A stretch of 37,413 bases of DNA from an uncultured Actinomycetes bacterium. Lineage in GTDB: Bacteria; Actinomycetota; Geothermincolia; Geothermincolales; RBG-13-55-18. The position numbers were made by a program, and so were the translations under genes. Shown in pieces: positions 8,570-17,990 of the stretch (within the stretch, counting starts at the first letter, position 1; the number at the start of each line of letters is the position of its first letter). Location of the stretch: assembly GCA_937128055.1 (NCBI GenBank), contig CAKZMC010000065.1:1-37413 (forward strand), read 5' to 3'. The notes under the pieces are model-generated. The model ran no database searches. It had not been told where the DNA came from and saw nothing but the letters and a program-made list of their open reading frames with translations.

Positions 8570-9337
8570 ATGCTTATCCTGTACGAGGAAGACGGCAGGG
8601 TGGAGGAGAGGGATTTCCTCCTGGTAAGCCATCGCGGAGGTCGTGGCTTCGGGCCGGAGAATACCCTGCAAGCGCTGCGGGGGGCCCTGGACTTCGGCGT
8701 GGAGATGGTGGAAACCGACGTGCGCATGTCCAGCGACGGTGTCCCGGTGATCCATCACGGCCCCTTTCTCGGGTATCACATCCTGGGGCGCCTTACGCTG
8801 GAGGAGATAAGGGAGAGGGCTCCCCACGTGCCCACCTTGCGGGATTTCCTGGAAACGGCGGGCACAAGATGCCTTCTCAACCTGGAGATAAAGAAATGCG
8901 ACCCCCGCGTGCTGGCGGAGACCCTGCGGGAAATCCCTCCCTTGCGCGCGCCCCTCATCAGCTCCTTCGACACCGATTTCCTGGCCGCTTTCAGGGAAAA
9001 CGGCTACCCGGCGGAGACGGGCGTCCTCTGCCAGTTCGAGCCGGCCTCGGAGAGGCTCCTCCGCCTGGCGCAACGCTGCGGGGCCACCGTGGTCCTCCCG
9101 GTGTGCTTTAGCGTGGACCGCGAGCTGGTAAGCAAGGCGCACGACGTCGGCCTGCGGGTGATCACCTGGACGGTCAACTCCGCGGATGATCTTGCGGAGC
9201 TGGTCGCCGCGGGCGTCGACGGAGCGATCACCGACGCCTATCCAGAGCTGCTCTCCTTCCTGGAGAACAACTACGGCGCCGGGAACCGCGACGGCGCGGC
9301 CACCCCGGCGGGGGAGGGAGGCAATGCGTCCGGCTGA
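8570..9337 (+). CDS. Glycerophosphodiester phosphodiesterase family protein
   Basis: SHRGGRGFGPENTLQALRGALDFGVEMVETDVRMSSDGVPVIHHG. Confidence 0.92.
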   Translation: MLILYEEDGRVEERDFLLVSHRGGRGFGPENTLQALRGALDFGVEMVETDVRMSSDGVPVIHHGPFLGYHILGRLTLEEIRERAPHVPTLRDFLETAGTRCLLNLEIKKCDPRVLAETLREIPPLRAPLISSFDTDFLAAFRENGYPAETGVLCQFEPASERLLRLAQRCGATVVLPVCFSVDRELVSKAHDVGLRVITWTVNSADDLAELVAAGVDGAITDAYPELLSFLENNYGAGNRDGAATPAGEGGNASG

Positions 9338-9891
9338 AGCCTCCCACGCCCGGCCTTGCAACCGCCGCGTCGAATGTCGCGCGTATGGCCTCCCTCCAGA
9401 GAGGCGCCGGCCGCTGCAGGAGATGTTGCACAACCGGCAGGCGCCGCACATCGCGCATCTCCCCGAGAGGCGGTGAAGAAGCCGCGAAAAGTGGAAGCAG
9501 CCGACCGGGGATGGCCAGCTGCATTCCGGGTGGGGCGTTGGACTCTAGGTCCTTTGTTTAATTCTGTAATGGTGCAGGGAAGAAGGAAATCGGCCTTTGG
9601 TATTAAAAAAGTGCCGAATATGGTAATATATGGCGATTATGGTAGCATTGCTTAGAGCGTTTTCGCGGCAAGCCCCGGGAAAGCCGCCGCGGGAGCACCC
9701 GGAAACCCTCTCTGGTCCCATCCCGTCGTGAAAGTGCGGGCGGGGCCACGGCTCCTCGCTGGAAGCGCGGCGCCGCTTGGTATATCATGTGAGGAAAAGC
9801 ACGCAGCCTCAACGGGGTAGAGGTGCGCCGGCAGGTCGTCAATCTCTCGTGACCGTGACATTGCCATTCTTAAAACAAGGGGGGAAGCCGC

Positions 9892-11613
9892 ATGGAAAAG
9901 AATTTCAAGTGCTGGCCCGAGGGCGTGTATAAGAACCTGACCTACCCGGAGGTGCCCGTATACGAGATCCTGCGCTCCTCGGCCCGGCGCTGGCCCTGGC
10001 GCAACGCCATCATCTTCGGGGGCATGGAGATCACCTACCAGGAGCTGGACAATCTCTCCGACCGCTTCGCCACCGCCCTGGCGGCCATGGGGGTGATGAA
10101 GGGGGACCGGGTGGGCATCCACCTCCCCAACTGCCCCCAGTTCGCCATCGCGTACTTCGGGCTGCTCAAGGCGGGGGCTGTCTTCGTGCCCTTGAGCCCC
10201 TTGCTGGCGGAGAGGGAACTGGAGTTCCAGCTCAACGACGCCGGCGTGGAGACCTTTGTCGGCCTGGACCTGCTCTTCGGGATGCCCCAGCAGGTGCTAC
10301 CCAGGACCCCGGTGCAGCGGACCATCCTGGTAAGCCTGGCCGACTGCTATCCGCCCGTCGCGGCGCCGGCCAAGCTCCTACAGAGGCAGCCGACGCCCGA
10401 GGGGGCCATCGATCTCTCCAGCCTGCTGGCCGAGTACCCGGCAGAGCCTCCCCGGGTGGACTTCGACGTGCGCGAAGACCTGGCCCACATCGCCTATACC
10501 GGGGGCACTACCGGCACCCCCAAGGGGGTGATGATCACCCACTACAACGCGGTGGCCAACTGCTGCCAGTTCGCCCTGTGGTTCGGAGGTGGAGACGCTA
10601 ACTATCACGACGGCATATTCGAGGTCAGGCGCATGGAAGGGGACCGCGCCGAGAACCACCCCACGGGCGAAGCGAGAGAGGTGGCCCTCATCGTGGTGCC
10701 CTGGTTCCACGCCATGGGCGTCATAGGCTACCTTGACATGCAGCTCTTGGGTGGAAGCACGCTGGTGGTCTTCCCCCGCTTCGACCCCACGGAGTACCTG
10801 CAGGCCATCAACAAGTACCGTGCCACCGGCTTCGGGGGAGCCCCCCAGCTCTTCGTGCAGCTGGTGGAGAATCCCCTCTTCCGGGAGATCGATATGTCGG
10901 AAATCAGGCTGGTGGCCTCAGGGGCCGCCCCCATACCCCTGCACCTGCTCGAGTCCCTGCTCGAAAAGATACCCGGGGTGGTGTGCGAGGCCTACGGCCT
11001 CTCGGAGTGCACCATGGGCTGCGCGGCCAACCCGCCCACCCGCGAGGGCTTCAGGCTGGGATCGGTGGGCCTCCCCATGCAGGACACCGAGATAAGGATC
11101 GTCGACCCCGAAAGCGGCGACAAGGAGATGCCGGTGGGGGAGATAGGGGAGATTTGCATCAAGGGCCCGCAGGTCATGAAGGGTTACTGGAAGCGGCCTG
11201 AGGAGACGGCCGAGGTGCTGCGCGACGGGTGGCTCTACACCGGCGATATAGGCAAGTTCGACGAGGACGGCTATCTCTACATCGTGGACCGCAAGAAGGA
11301 CATGCTCATCTACAAGGGCTACAACGTCTACCCCCGCGACCTAGAGGAGGTTATCAACTCCCATCCTTCCGTGGCGCAATCGGCGGTGGTGGGGAAGTAC
11401 GACGAGCGCTCCGGCGACGTGCCCATCGCCTTCGTGCAGCTGGTCCCCGGCGCGCAGGCCACGGAGGAGGAAATCCTCGCTTTTGCCAACGACCGCCTCG
11501 CCAGGTACAAGAAGATACGCCTGTTGAAGATAGTGGATGCGCTGCCGGCCAGCCTGGCGGGGAAGGTGCTTCGCCGGGAGCTGCGCGAGCAGGCCCAGTC
11601 ACTTGAGATATAG
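9892..11613 (+). CDS. AMP-forming acyl-CoA synthetase (long-chain fatty-acid-CoA ligase-like)
   Basis: YTGGTTGTPKGVMITH, GYWKRPEETAEVLRDGWLYTGDIGKFDEDGYLYIVDRKKDMLIYKGYNVYPRDLE. Confidence 0.94.
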   Translation: MEKNFKCWPEGVYKNLTYPEVPVYEILRSSARRWPWRNAIIFGGMEITYQELDNLSDRFATALAAMGVMKGDRVGIHLPNCPQFAIAYFGLLKAGAVFVPLSPLLAERELEFQLNDAGVETFVGLDLLFGMPQQVLPRTPVQRTILVSLADCYPPVAAPAKLLQRQPTPEGAIDLSSLLAEYPAEPPRVDFDVREDLAHIAYTGGTTGTPKGVMITHYNAVANCCQFALWFGGGDANYHDGIFEVRRMEGDRAENHPTGEAREVALIVVPWFHAMGVIGYLDMQLLGGSTLVVFPRFDPTEYLQAINKYRATGFGGAPQLFVQLVENPLFREIDMSEIRLVASGAAPIPLHLLESLLEKIPGVVCEAYGLSECTMGCAANPPTREGFRLGSVGLPMQDTEIRIVDPESGDKEMPVGEIGEICIKGPQVMKGYWKRPEETAEVLRDGWLYTGDIGKFDEDGYLYIVDRKKDMLIYKGYNVYPRDLEEVINSHPSVAQSAVVGKYDERSGDVPIAFVQLVPGAQATEEEILAFANDRLARYKKIRLLKIVDALPASLAGKVLRRELREQAQSLEI

Positions 11614-11662
11614 GAAAAAGCAAACTTAACATAAGATATATTATCGGCGCTTGAGGTCTCGC

Positions 11663-11775
11663 ATGGACGGGCCTCGCCAAGGCGTGCTTTTCCCCCCTTG
11701 CGACATGAATTCCGCATGCCTCGAAAAGATGGCGAATGGACGGGCCTCGTCAGGTCGTGCTTTACCCCTTACGAC
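11663..11775. repeat. Imperfect direct repeat pair (about 40 bp, offset about 72 bp)
   Basis: atggacgggcctcgccaaggcgtgcttttccccccttgcgac versus atggacgggcctcgtcaggtcgtgctttaccccttacgac. Confidence 0.75.
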
Positions 11776-12132
11776 CGCCTGAGCCCCGATCCATGTATGC
11801 GGTTATATGCGGTGGCGCCTTCCTACCGGGGACGGGCTTTCCGCGCGAGTGAGCGCACGGACGGCACCGTGTACTCTGCCGTGGAAAGACGGGCGCGCGG
11901 CCTTGGAGCAAGCGCTGCGAACCCACCCCCTGGCGTAAAGCGCCCGAGCCCCTGAACATGAACAATATACACGTTATTGTATATACAGCCCTTATATATT
12001 TCCTTTATATCAGCAGCGGAACATTCCTCGGCCCGCTTCACGCACGCGAGCGCAGGGATCCGCCGCAACGCGGCGGACCGGCATCGCGCAACGGTACCGT
12101 GCGCGCCCTTGCGGGCGGGGCCACAGGCCCCG

Positions 12133-12549
12133 CTATGCGGGCTCGAAGGCCAGAAAGGTCCTCGCCTTCTCCCCTTCCCCGCGGTGCAGAAAGGTCGCCT
12201 TCATGGGCATGCCAATCTTTATCGATTCGGGCTTGCTCGCGTCCACTCCCTCGATGCGGGCGACCACGCGCAGGCCCTCGGCGAGGCTTACTACCCCCGT
12301 GCAGTAGGGGTTCTTCCTGCCGTACCCCTCCTTGGCCATGAAGGCGGGCCCGATATATATGCATGTGTAGGCGGCCAGCTCCCCCTCGCCCTTTATCTCC
12401 TGCCATTCCATCTGCGAGCTCCCGCACTCGTGGCAGAAGTGGCGCGGCGGCACGTAGATCTTCCCGCACTTGCCGCATTTCGATCCCATGAGCTTTTCCT
12501 CGTCGAGGAACTTGCGGTAAGAGATGTCGCTGAACGGCCTCTCCTCCAT
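12133..12549 (-). CDS. DUF35 / OB-fold zinc-ribbon acyl-CoA-associated protein, thiolase partner
   Basis: CGKCGKIYVPPRHFCHECGSS rubredoxin-like ribbon followed by OB-fold; ends 5 nt from the thiolase stop. Confidence 0.9.
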   Translation of the reverse strand: MEERPFSDISYRKFLDEEKLMGSKCGKCGKIYVPPRHFCHECGSSQMEWQEIKGEGELAAYTCIYIGPAFMAKEGYGRKNPYCTGVVSLAEGLRVVARIEGVDASKPESIKIGMPMKATFLHRGEGEKARTFLAFEPA

Positions 12550-12553
12550 GGCC

Positions 12554-13825
12554 CTACCTCCTCTCAAAAATGGTGAACGTGCAGGTGCCGCCGGTCCCGC
12601 CCAGGTTCTGGGTGGCCCCGATATAGAGGTCCTTCCCCTTTATCTGGCGTTCGCCCGCCTCGCCCCGCAGCTGCTTCCACACCTCGTACATCTGGGCCGT
12701 CCCCGTCGCCCCCACGGGATGGCCCTTGCACTTGAGGCCACCGGAGGTGTTTATGGGCATGCGCCCGTCTCGCCGCGTGGCGCCCTCCGCGATGGCTTTG
12801 TACCCCTCCCCTTCCGGGAAGAAGCCGAGGTCCTCAACGTGGATGAGCTCCGCGATGCTGAAGCAGTCGTGCACCTCCGCGAACTGCACGTCCTTGGGCT
12901 TGAGGCCGGACATGCCGTAGGCCTCCGCCGCCGCCTGCTTGTTGGCCTCGAAGGAGGTGAGGCTGGGGCAGGCGTGCAGGCCCCTGCCGCTCCCCTGTCC
13001 GAAGCCGACCACGTAGATGGGGTTGTCGGTGTAGTTCTTGGCCAGCTCCTCCGCCACCAGGAGGACGCAGCTCGCGCCGTCGCTTATGGGGCAGCAGTCG
13101 TACAGGTGCATGGGCCAGGCCACGGGAGGATTGAAGCTGGGGTCGAAGAGGGCTTCCTTCTCGTCCGCCCAGTCGGGGACGGGCTCGCCTTTCTTCGCCG
13201 CCCGCGCCTTCTTGGCTTCCATGAGGTCCCGGATGGTCTGCTTGAACTGTGCCTTGGGGTTGAGGGGTGCGTTCTCGTGGCTCTTGATGGTGATGTTCAT
13301 GAGGTGCTCGCGCCCCGCCCCGTACTTGTGGAAATAGGCGGTGGCAAGGGCGCCGAAAACCCCGGGGAAGGTGTAGCCGGCCTCCCCTTCATAGGGAGAG
13401 GTCGCCAGGGCAAGGCCCTCCGTCACCTCCTCGGTGGTGCACTTGGACATCTCCTCCACCCCGCCGGCCAGCACGATGTCGTACATGCCGGACGCGATGG
13501 CCATGAGGCCGTCCCGCAGGGCCAGCGTGCTGGAGGCGCAGGCCCCTTCCGTCCTGGTCACCGCCTTAGGCGCGATACCGGTGAGATCGGCGATGATGGG
13601 GCCCCAGTGCGCTTGGTGCACGAAGAAGTCGTTGCTGAAGTTGCCTATCCAGGCTGCCTGGATATCCGCGGGATCGAAGCCCTTGTCCACGCTGGCGAGC
13701 ATCTCGGCGAAGGCCTCCGCGAAGAGGTCCTTGGAGTCCTTGTCCGGGAACATCCCGAAGTTGGACATCCCGGCGCCCACGATCGCCACTCCCCTTCCTA
13801 TCTTTCTCTTGCTCTTGCCTGCCAT
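12554..13825 (-). CDS. Thiolase family protein (SCP-x / acetyl-CoA acetyltransferase-like)
   Basis: EGACASSTLALRDG (Cys nucleophile), HDCFSIAEL, GGLKCKGHPVGATG; start at MAGKSKRK, since the longer ORF would overlap upstream genes. Confidence 0.92.
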   Translation of the reverse strand: MAGKSKRKIGRGVAIVGAGMSNFGMFPDKDSKDLFAEAFAEMLASVDKGFDPADIQAAWIGNFSNDFFVHQAHWGPIIADLTGIAPKAVTRTEGACASSTLALRDGLMAIASGMYDIVLAGGVEEMSKCTTEEVTEGLALATSPYEGEAGYTFPGVFGALATAYFHKYGAGREHLMNITIKSHENAPLNPKAQFKQTIRDLMEAKKARAAKKGEPVPDWADEKEALFDPSFNPPVAWPMHLYDCCPISDGASCVLLVAEELAKNYTDNPIYVVGFGQGSGRGLHACPSLTSFEANKQAAAEAYGMSGLKPKDVQFAEVHDCFSIAELIHVEDLGFFPEGEGYKAIAEGATRRDGRMPINTSGGLKCKGHPVGATGTAQMYEVWKQLRGEAGERQIKGKDLYIGATQNLGGTGGTCTFTIFERR

Positions 13826-13926
13826 ATTCCGACCTCCTTTTACCGGTACTGGTGCAGCGGCTACAGACTTCCTTCTCCTGTCCCTCCACCGGCGACCTGC
13901 CAGGGCACGCCCCGGCGCGGGACAGG

Positions 13927-14343
13927 CTAACCCACCTCCACCCTGCCGAGCTTCTCCCTGATGAAAGCGACGATGTCCCCGGTCACCGTCCCGGGGCCGA
14001 AAACGCCGTCCATGCCGATGCGGCGCAGCTCGTTGTGATCCTCCTCGGGGAACACTCCGCCGACGAGCAGGAGAAAATCGCCGCGCACGCCCTTCTCCTC
14101 CAGCATACGCACCAGCTCCTGCGCCCATTCCAGGTGGGCGCCGGAATGTACGGAGAAGCCGATGACGTCCACGTCTTCCTGTATGGCCGCCTCCACCACG
14201 CCCTCCACGGTCTTGAAACCGAAGAAGATGGACTCCATGCCTGCTTCGGAAAGGGCCTTGGAAACGGTCATGATGCCCCTCCAGTGGCCGTCGAGGCCCG
14301 GCTTGAAGAGCAGCACCCGGATCTTCTTCTCCATCATCCCCAC
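13927..14343 (-). CDS. B12-binding small subunit of acyl-CoA mutase (methylmalonyl-CoA mutase C-terminal-domain-like)
   Basis: KPGLDGHWRGIMTVSKAL (DGHxRG), LLLVGGVFPEED. Confidence 0.92.
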   Translation of the reverse strand: MGMMEKKIRVLLFKPGLDGHWRGIMTVSKALSEAGMESIFFGFKTVEGVVEAAIQEDVDVIGFSVHSGAHLEWAQELVRMLEEKGVRGDFLLLVGGVFPEEDHNELRRIGMDGVFGPGTVTGDIVAFIREKLGRVEVG

Positions 14344-14347
14344 CTCC

Positions 14348-16030
14348 TCAAGCCACGAAGGGCAGCTGCCAGATGCCCCACACCTCTCGGTATACGCTGG
14401 TAATTTCTCCCAGGGTAGCCCCGGCGGCGGTCAGCTCGCTGACTACCGGCAGGACGTTCTCGCGCGCTTCGCATACCTTGCGCAGCTGGTCGAGCAGCTT
14501 GCCGACCTTCTGGTTATCCCTCTCGCGGCGCAGGTCCTGCAGGCGCTCCCTCTCTATGTCGGCGGCGCGGGGGTTGGTGCGGAAGGGCGGCGTGGGCTCC
14601 TCGCCTTCCAGGACGTAGCAGTTGACGCCGATGACCTTTTCGTCCCCGCTCTCCTGGTCGCGGCGGCGCTTGTTGAAGGCCTTGCTCATCTCGCCGAAAA
14701 GCCAGCCGGTGTTAAGGGCCTCCACCACGCCCCCCATCTCCTCGATCTGCTGGAAATACTCCCAGATGCGCTCCTCCAGCTCGCGGGTGAGGGATTCCAC
14801 GTAATAGGACCCGGCCATGGGGTCTATGACGTTGGCCACCCCGGTTTCCTCCTGCAGGACCTCCTGGGTGCGCACCGCCAGGCGCACCGCATCCTCGGTG
14901 GGCAGGCAGATGGCCTCGTCGAAGGAGTTGGTGTGCAGGGACTGGCAGCCGCCCAGCACCGCCTCCAGGGCCTGGTAAGCGGTGCGCACGATGTTTACCA
15001 TGGGCTGCTGGGCGGTGAGGGAGCAACCCGCCGTCTGCACGTGGAATCGGAAGCGGTAGGCATCGGGGTTCTCGGGGCGGTAGCGCTCCTTCATGAGGCG
15101 GTACCACAGCTTGCGCGCCGCGCGGTACTTGGCTATCTCCTCGAAGAAGTCGCGGTGGGCGGAGAGGTGGAAGGCCAGGCGGTGCACGAAATCGTCGATC
15201 TTCCAACCCCGGCGCAGCAGCTCGTCGATGTGGGCCACCGCGTTGGCCAGCCCCATGCCTATCTCCTGCACGGCGTCTATGCCTCCCTCGCGGTAGTTGT
15301 AGGTGGTGAAGTTTATGGGGTTCCAGCGCGGCGCCTCCCCCATGGCCGTGCAGTACTCGATGAGGTCGCAGGCCAGCTTGAGCAGGTCCGCCGGCTTCAG
15401 GGAACCCCAGGGGATGTACCCGATGGTCATGGTGAGGATGTCGTTCTGCGTGGTGCCGGCGAGCTGCTCCTTGCGTAAACCCCTTTTCTTGGCCACGTTG
15501 AAATACATGGAGGTGATGGCGGCGGAGGTCAGGGGCTCGACCACCAGCGCAACGCTCATCCTGTCGATGGGAAGATTTTCAACCATAGCCTCCACGCCGC
15601 GTATGGAATACAAGGGCACCCCTTCCTTTCCCACCTCATGGGCCGCCCCGTGCACCTCCTGGTCGGGGTCCACCCCGGCGAAGGTAAGTGAGTCCACCGC
15701 GGCCGAGAAGCCCGTCTCCCCCTCCTCGTAGAGCATCTTCCAGCGCTGGTTGGTCTCCTCCGGAGTCCCGTGGCCGGAGAACATGCGTATGGTCCACAAC
15801 CTTCCCCGGTACATGGTGGGATACACGCCTCGGGTGTAGGGTGGCTGTCCGGGGAACCCGATGTCCTCCAGGTAATCGATCCCCTCCGTGTCCAGGGGGG
15901 TGTAGAGGTCCTTCACCGGGATACCGGCATCCGTGTGGAAGGATTCCCGGCGTTCCGCCCAATTCTCCTTCGCCTTACGCCAATCCTCATATCCGCGTCT
16001 GATCTCCTCAAGGTCGGCCATCCTCTTCAT
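14348..16030 (-). CDS. Acyl-CoA mutase large subunit (methylmalonyl-CoA mutase family) with non-canonical active-site residues
   Basis: [87 protein letters not shown]; start at MKRMADLEE with ggaagggg RBS. Confidence 0.92.
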   Translation of the reverse strand: MKRMADLEEIRRGYEDWRKAKENWAERRESFHTDAGIPVKDLYTPLDTEGIDYLEDIGFPGQPPYTRGVYPTMYRGRLWTIRMFSGHGTPEETNQRWKMLYEEGETGFSAAVDSLTFAGVDPDQEVHGAAHEVGKEGVPLYSIRGVEAMVENLPIDRMSVALVVEPLTSAAITSMYFNVAKKRGLRKEQLAGTTQNDILTMTIGYIPWGSLKPADLLKLACDLIEYCTAMGEAPRWNPINFTTYNYREGGIDAVQEIGMGLANAVAHIDELLRRGWKIDDFVHRLAFHLSAHRDFFEEIAKYRAARKLWYRLMKERYRPENPDAYRFRFHVQTAGCSLTAQQPMVNIVRTAYQALEAVLGGCQSLHTNSFDEAICLPTEDAVRLAVRTQEVLQEETGVANVIDPMAGSYYVESLTRELEERIWEYFQQIEEMGGVVEALNTGWLFGEMSKAFNKRRRDQESGDEKVIGVNCYVLEGEEPTPPFRTNPRAADIERERLQDLRRERDNQKVGKLLDQLRKVCEARENVLPVVSELTAAGATLGEITSVYREVWGIWQLPFVA

Positions 16031-16274
16031 CCCCTTCCCTTCTCCGCGTGTCCCGCGCGTGAGCGCCGGCGCACCCGCTTTCCGTCGCACACGGGGCGTT
16101 GCTCTATCCAGCCAAACTCTCAATCGTTGCCGCCGGGCACCTCATGCCCGCAGATCGCCGCCGGGGGGCACGTCCTTACCCGCGCCCCCGCGCTTCTTGG
16201 GATCGCGCGCTCTCCCCTACCGGAGGGCCAAGGCCGCCTCGCGCGCTTTCGGAGCCGTCCTCACCCCCGCCCTC

Positions 16275-17039
16275 TTAGAAGGTGAACAGGCTGATGCCCC
16301 CGCTCACCTCGATGGCCTCGCCGGTGAGGAAACTGGCTTCCTCCGAAGCCAGGAAAGCGATGACCTCGGAGAGCTCCCGCGGGTCGCCCGAACGGCGCAT
16401 GGCCACCCTCTTGATGATGCGCTCGCGAAACGGCTCGGCCACGTCGTAGAAGCTGCCCGCGTCGAAGACGCCCAGCACCACCGCGTTACAGGTGATATTC
16501 TTGCGCGCCCCCTCGAGGGCGACGGTCTTGGTGAGGCCGAGGAGGCCCGCCTTGGTCGCCGCGTAGCTGCACTGGCCGAACCCTCCCATGGTCCCGGTCA
16601 CCGAGGAGACGTTGATGATCCTCCCCCAGCCCATTTCCGCCATGTCGGGAAAGACCGCCTTGATGAGCAGGAAGGGGCCGGTGAGGTTGACCGCCACGTC
16701 CGCATCCCAGTCTTCCTTGCTCATATCGGTGATGGTGATCGCCCGCACGATCCCCGCGGCGGCGTTGTTCACCAGGATGGCCACCGGCCCCAGCTCTTCC
16801 CTAACCTTCCGCACGCCCTCGTTGACGCTCGCCTCGTCCGCGAGGTTCATCTTCACCGCCAGGGCTCTGCGGCCCATGCCCTCGATCTCCTTCACAACCT
16901 CCTGCGCCTTGGCCTCGCTGCGGTTGTAGGTCAGGGCCACGTCGGCACCCTTCCCGGCAAGCACCAGGCCGTGCACCCTGCCGAGCCCACCCGATCCGCC
17001 GGTCACCAGCGCTACTTTGCCCTCCAGAGACATGAGCAT
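16275..17039 (-). CDS. Short-chain dehydrogenase/reductase (FabG-like)
   Basis: VALVTGGSGGLGRVHG, NNAAAG, YAATKAGLLGLT; start at MLMSLEGK with a ggaggg RBS. Confidence 0.93.
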   Translation of the reverse strand: MLMSLEGKVALVTGGSGGLGRVHGLVLAGKGADVALTYNRSEAKAQEVVKEIEGMGRRALAVKMNLADEASVNEGVRKVREELGPVAILVNNAAAGIVRAITITDMSKEDWDADVAVNLTGPFLLIKAVFPDMAEMGWGRIINVSSVTGTMGGFGQCSYAATKAGLLGLTKTVALEGARKNITCNAVVLGVFDAGSFYDVAEPFRERIIKRVAMRRSGDPRELSEVIAFLASEEASFLTGEAIEVSGGISLFTF

Positions 17040-17201
17040 CCCTCCTATGAGTTCCCGAAAGATTCCGACCGCCAACAGGCTATCGCATCGACTCCCGGCT
17101 CCCGCCGCCGACCGTACCCCGTGGCGCAAACGCTTGCTCCGGCCAGGCTCAGCGCCACGCGAAACCTCCATACCCGAAAGAAGCAGGCAAGACCGCGGCC
17201 A

Positions 17202-17624
17202 TCATCCCTCATGCTGCAAGGGCCTTTCGGTGTGGTAAGCCCATCCCCGGCACTGGGCTATGCTCTTTCCCTTGTCGTCCGTTACCGACATGCGGTAATA
17301 TCCCATCTTTCCGGCACGCGAGACGAGTTCCACATCGGCCGTTATCTCCCCATCCGTTTCCGGCGCCGCAAGAAAATCTATCCCCACCGAGAGCGCCATC
17401 GCCTTCTTGCCGAAGGAATTGGCCGCCGCCCCGAAAGCCACGTCCGCCAGGGAAAAGATCACTCCACCGTGTATCATGCCCATGAAGTTCGTGTGCTGCG
17501 GTCTCAGCGCGAGCGCCACCCTCGCGTAGCCGGGCCTGATCTCCAGCAACCTGGCTCCCAGGTGCTCCGCGTAGCTGTCGCTCTCTATGACCGCCCTGCT
17601 CTCGTCCGATACCTTCTTCTCCAT
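17202..17624 (-). CDS. PaaI-family hotdog-fold thioesterase
   Basis: RPQHTNFMGMIHGGVIFSLADVAFGAAANS. Confidence 0.9.
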   Translation of the reverse strand: MEKKVSDESRAVIESDSYAEHLGARLLEIRPGYARVALALRPQHTNFMGMIHGGVIFSLADVAFGAAANSFGKKAMALSVGIDFLAAPETDGEITADVELVSRAGKMGYYRMSVTDDKGKSIAQCRGWAYHTERPLQHEG

Positions 17625-17734
17625 CCCTTACCCCGTTTAGCCGATTCCCCTACCGCCCGCCCTCGCCGTTTGGCTTCCCTCCCTCCGCCCTTCACTGTGC
17701 GGGAGAGACCGAGGGAGAGAGCAGTTGATTATGG

Positions 17735-17777
17735 AAACTGAAAAACTAAATATGGTTTATCAGTTTAAATAATTCAA
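17735..17777 (-). promoter_or_regulatory. Promoter and palindromic operator candidate for the thioesterase/SDR/mutase operon
   Basis: - strand TTGAAT (17772-17777), 17-bp spacer, CATATT (17749-17754); IR AAACTGA (17735-17741) / TCAGTTT (17760-17766) flanks the -10. Confidence 0.6.
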
Positions 17778-17990
17778 TCATCGTCCCCTCGACCTGTCAA
17801 GCTCGCCACCTCGTAAACCCATGATGCTTCTCCTTGCCAGGGCGGCACGCTTACTCTCCGCCCCGCCATCGCCTGCCCGCACGATCCCTTCGGCCTCGCG
17901 GCAGCGCCCTCGCGCCGAGGGCCGAGCGCGCGGCGAGCACCGCCAAACGCCACGCCGAAGGCCGTTTCCGCGCGCATCCCGCTTGCAGGG

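Noticed and set aside
12524-13930. 468-aa + strand ORF
   Set aside because: Antisense to the thiolase gene; codon-shadow artefact
14162-15478. 438-aa + strand ORF
   Set aside because: Antisense to the acyl-CoA mutase genes; no domain signature
15933-17741. 602-aa + strand ORF
   Set aside because: Antisense to the SDR and thioesterase genes, which have clear family motifs; low-complexity composition typical of antisense frames
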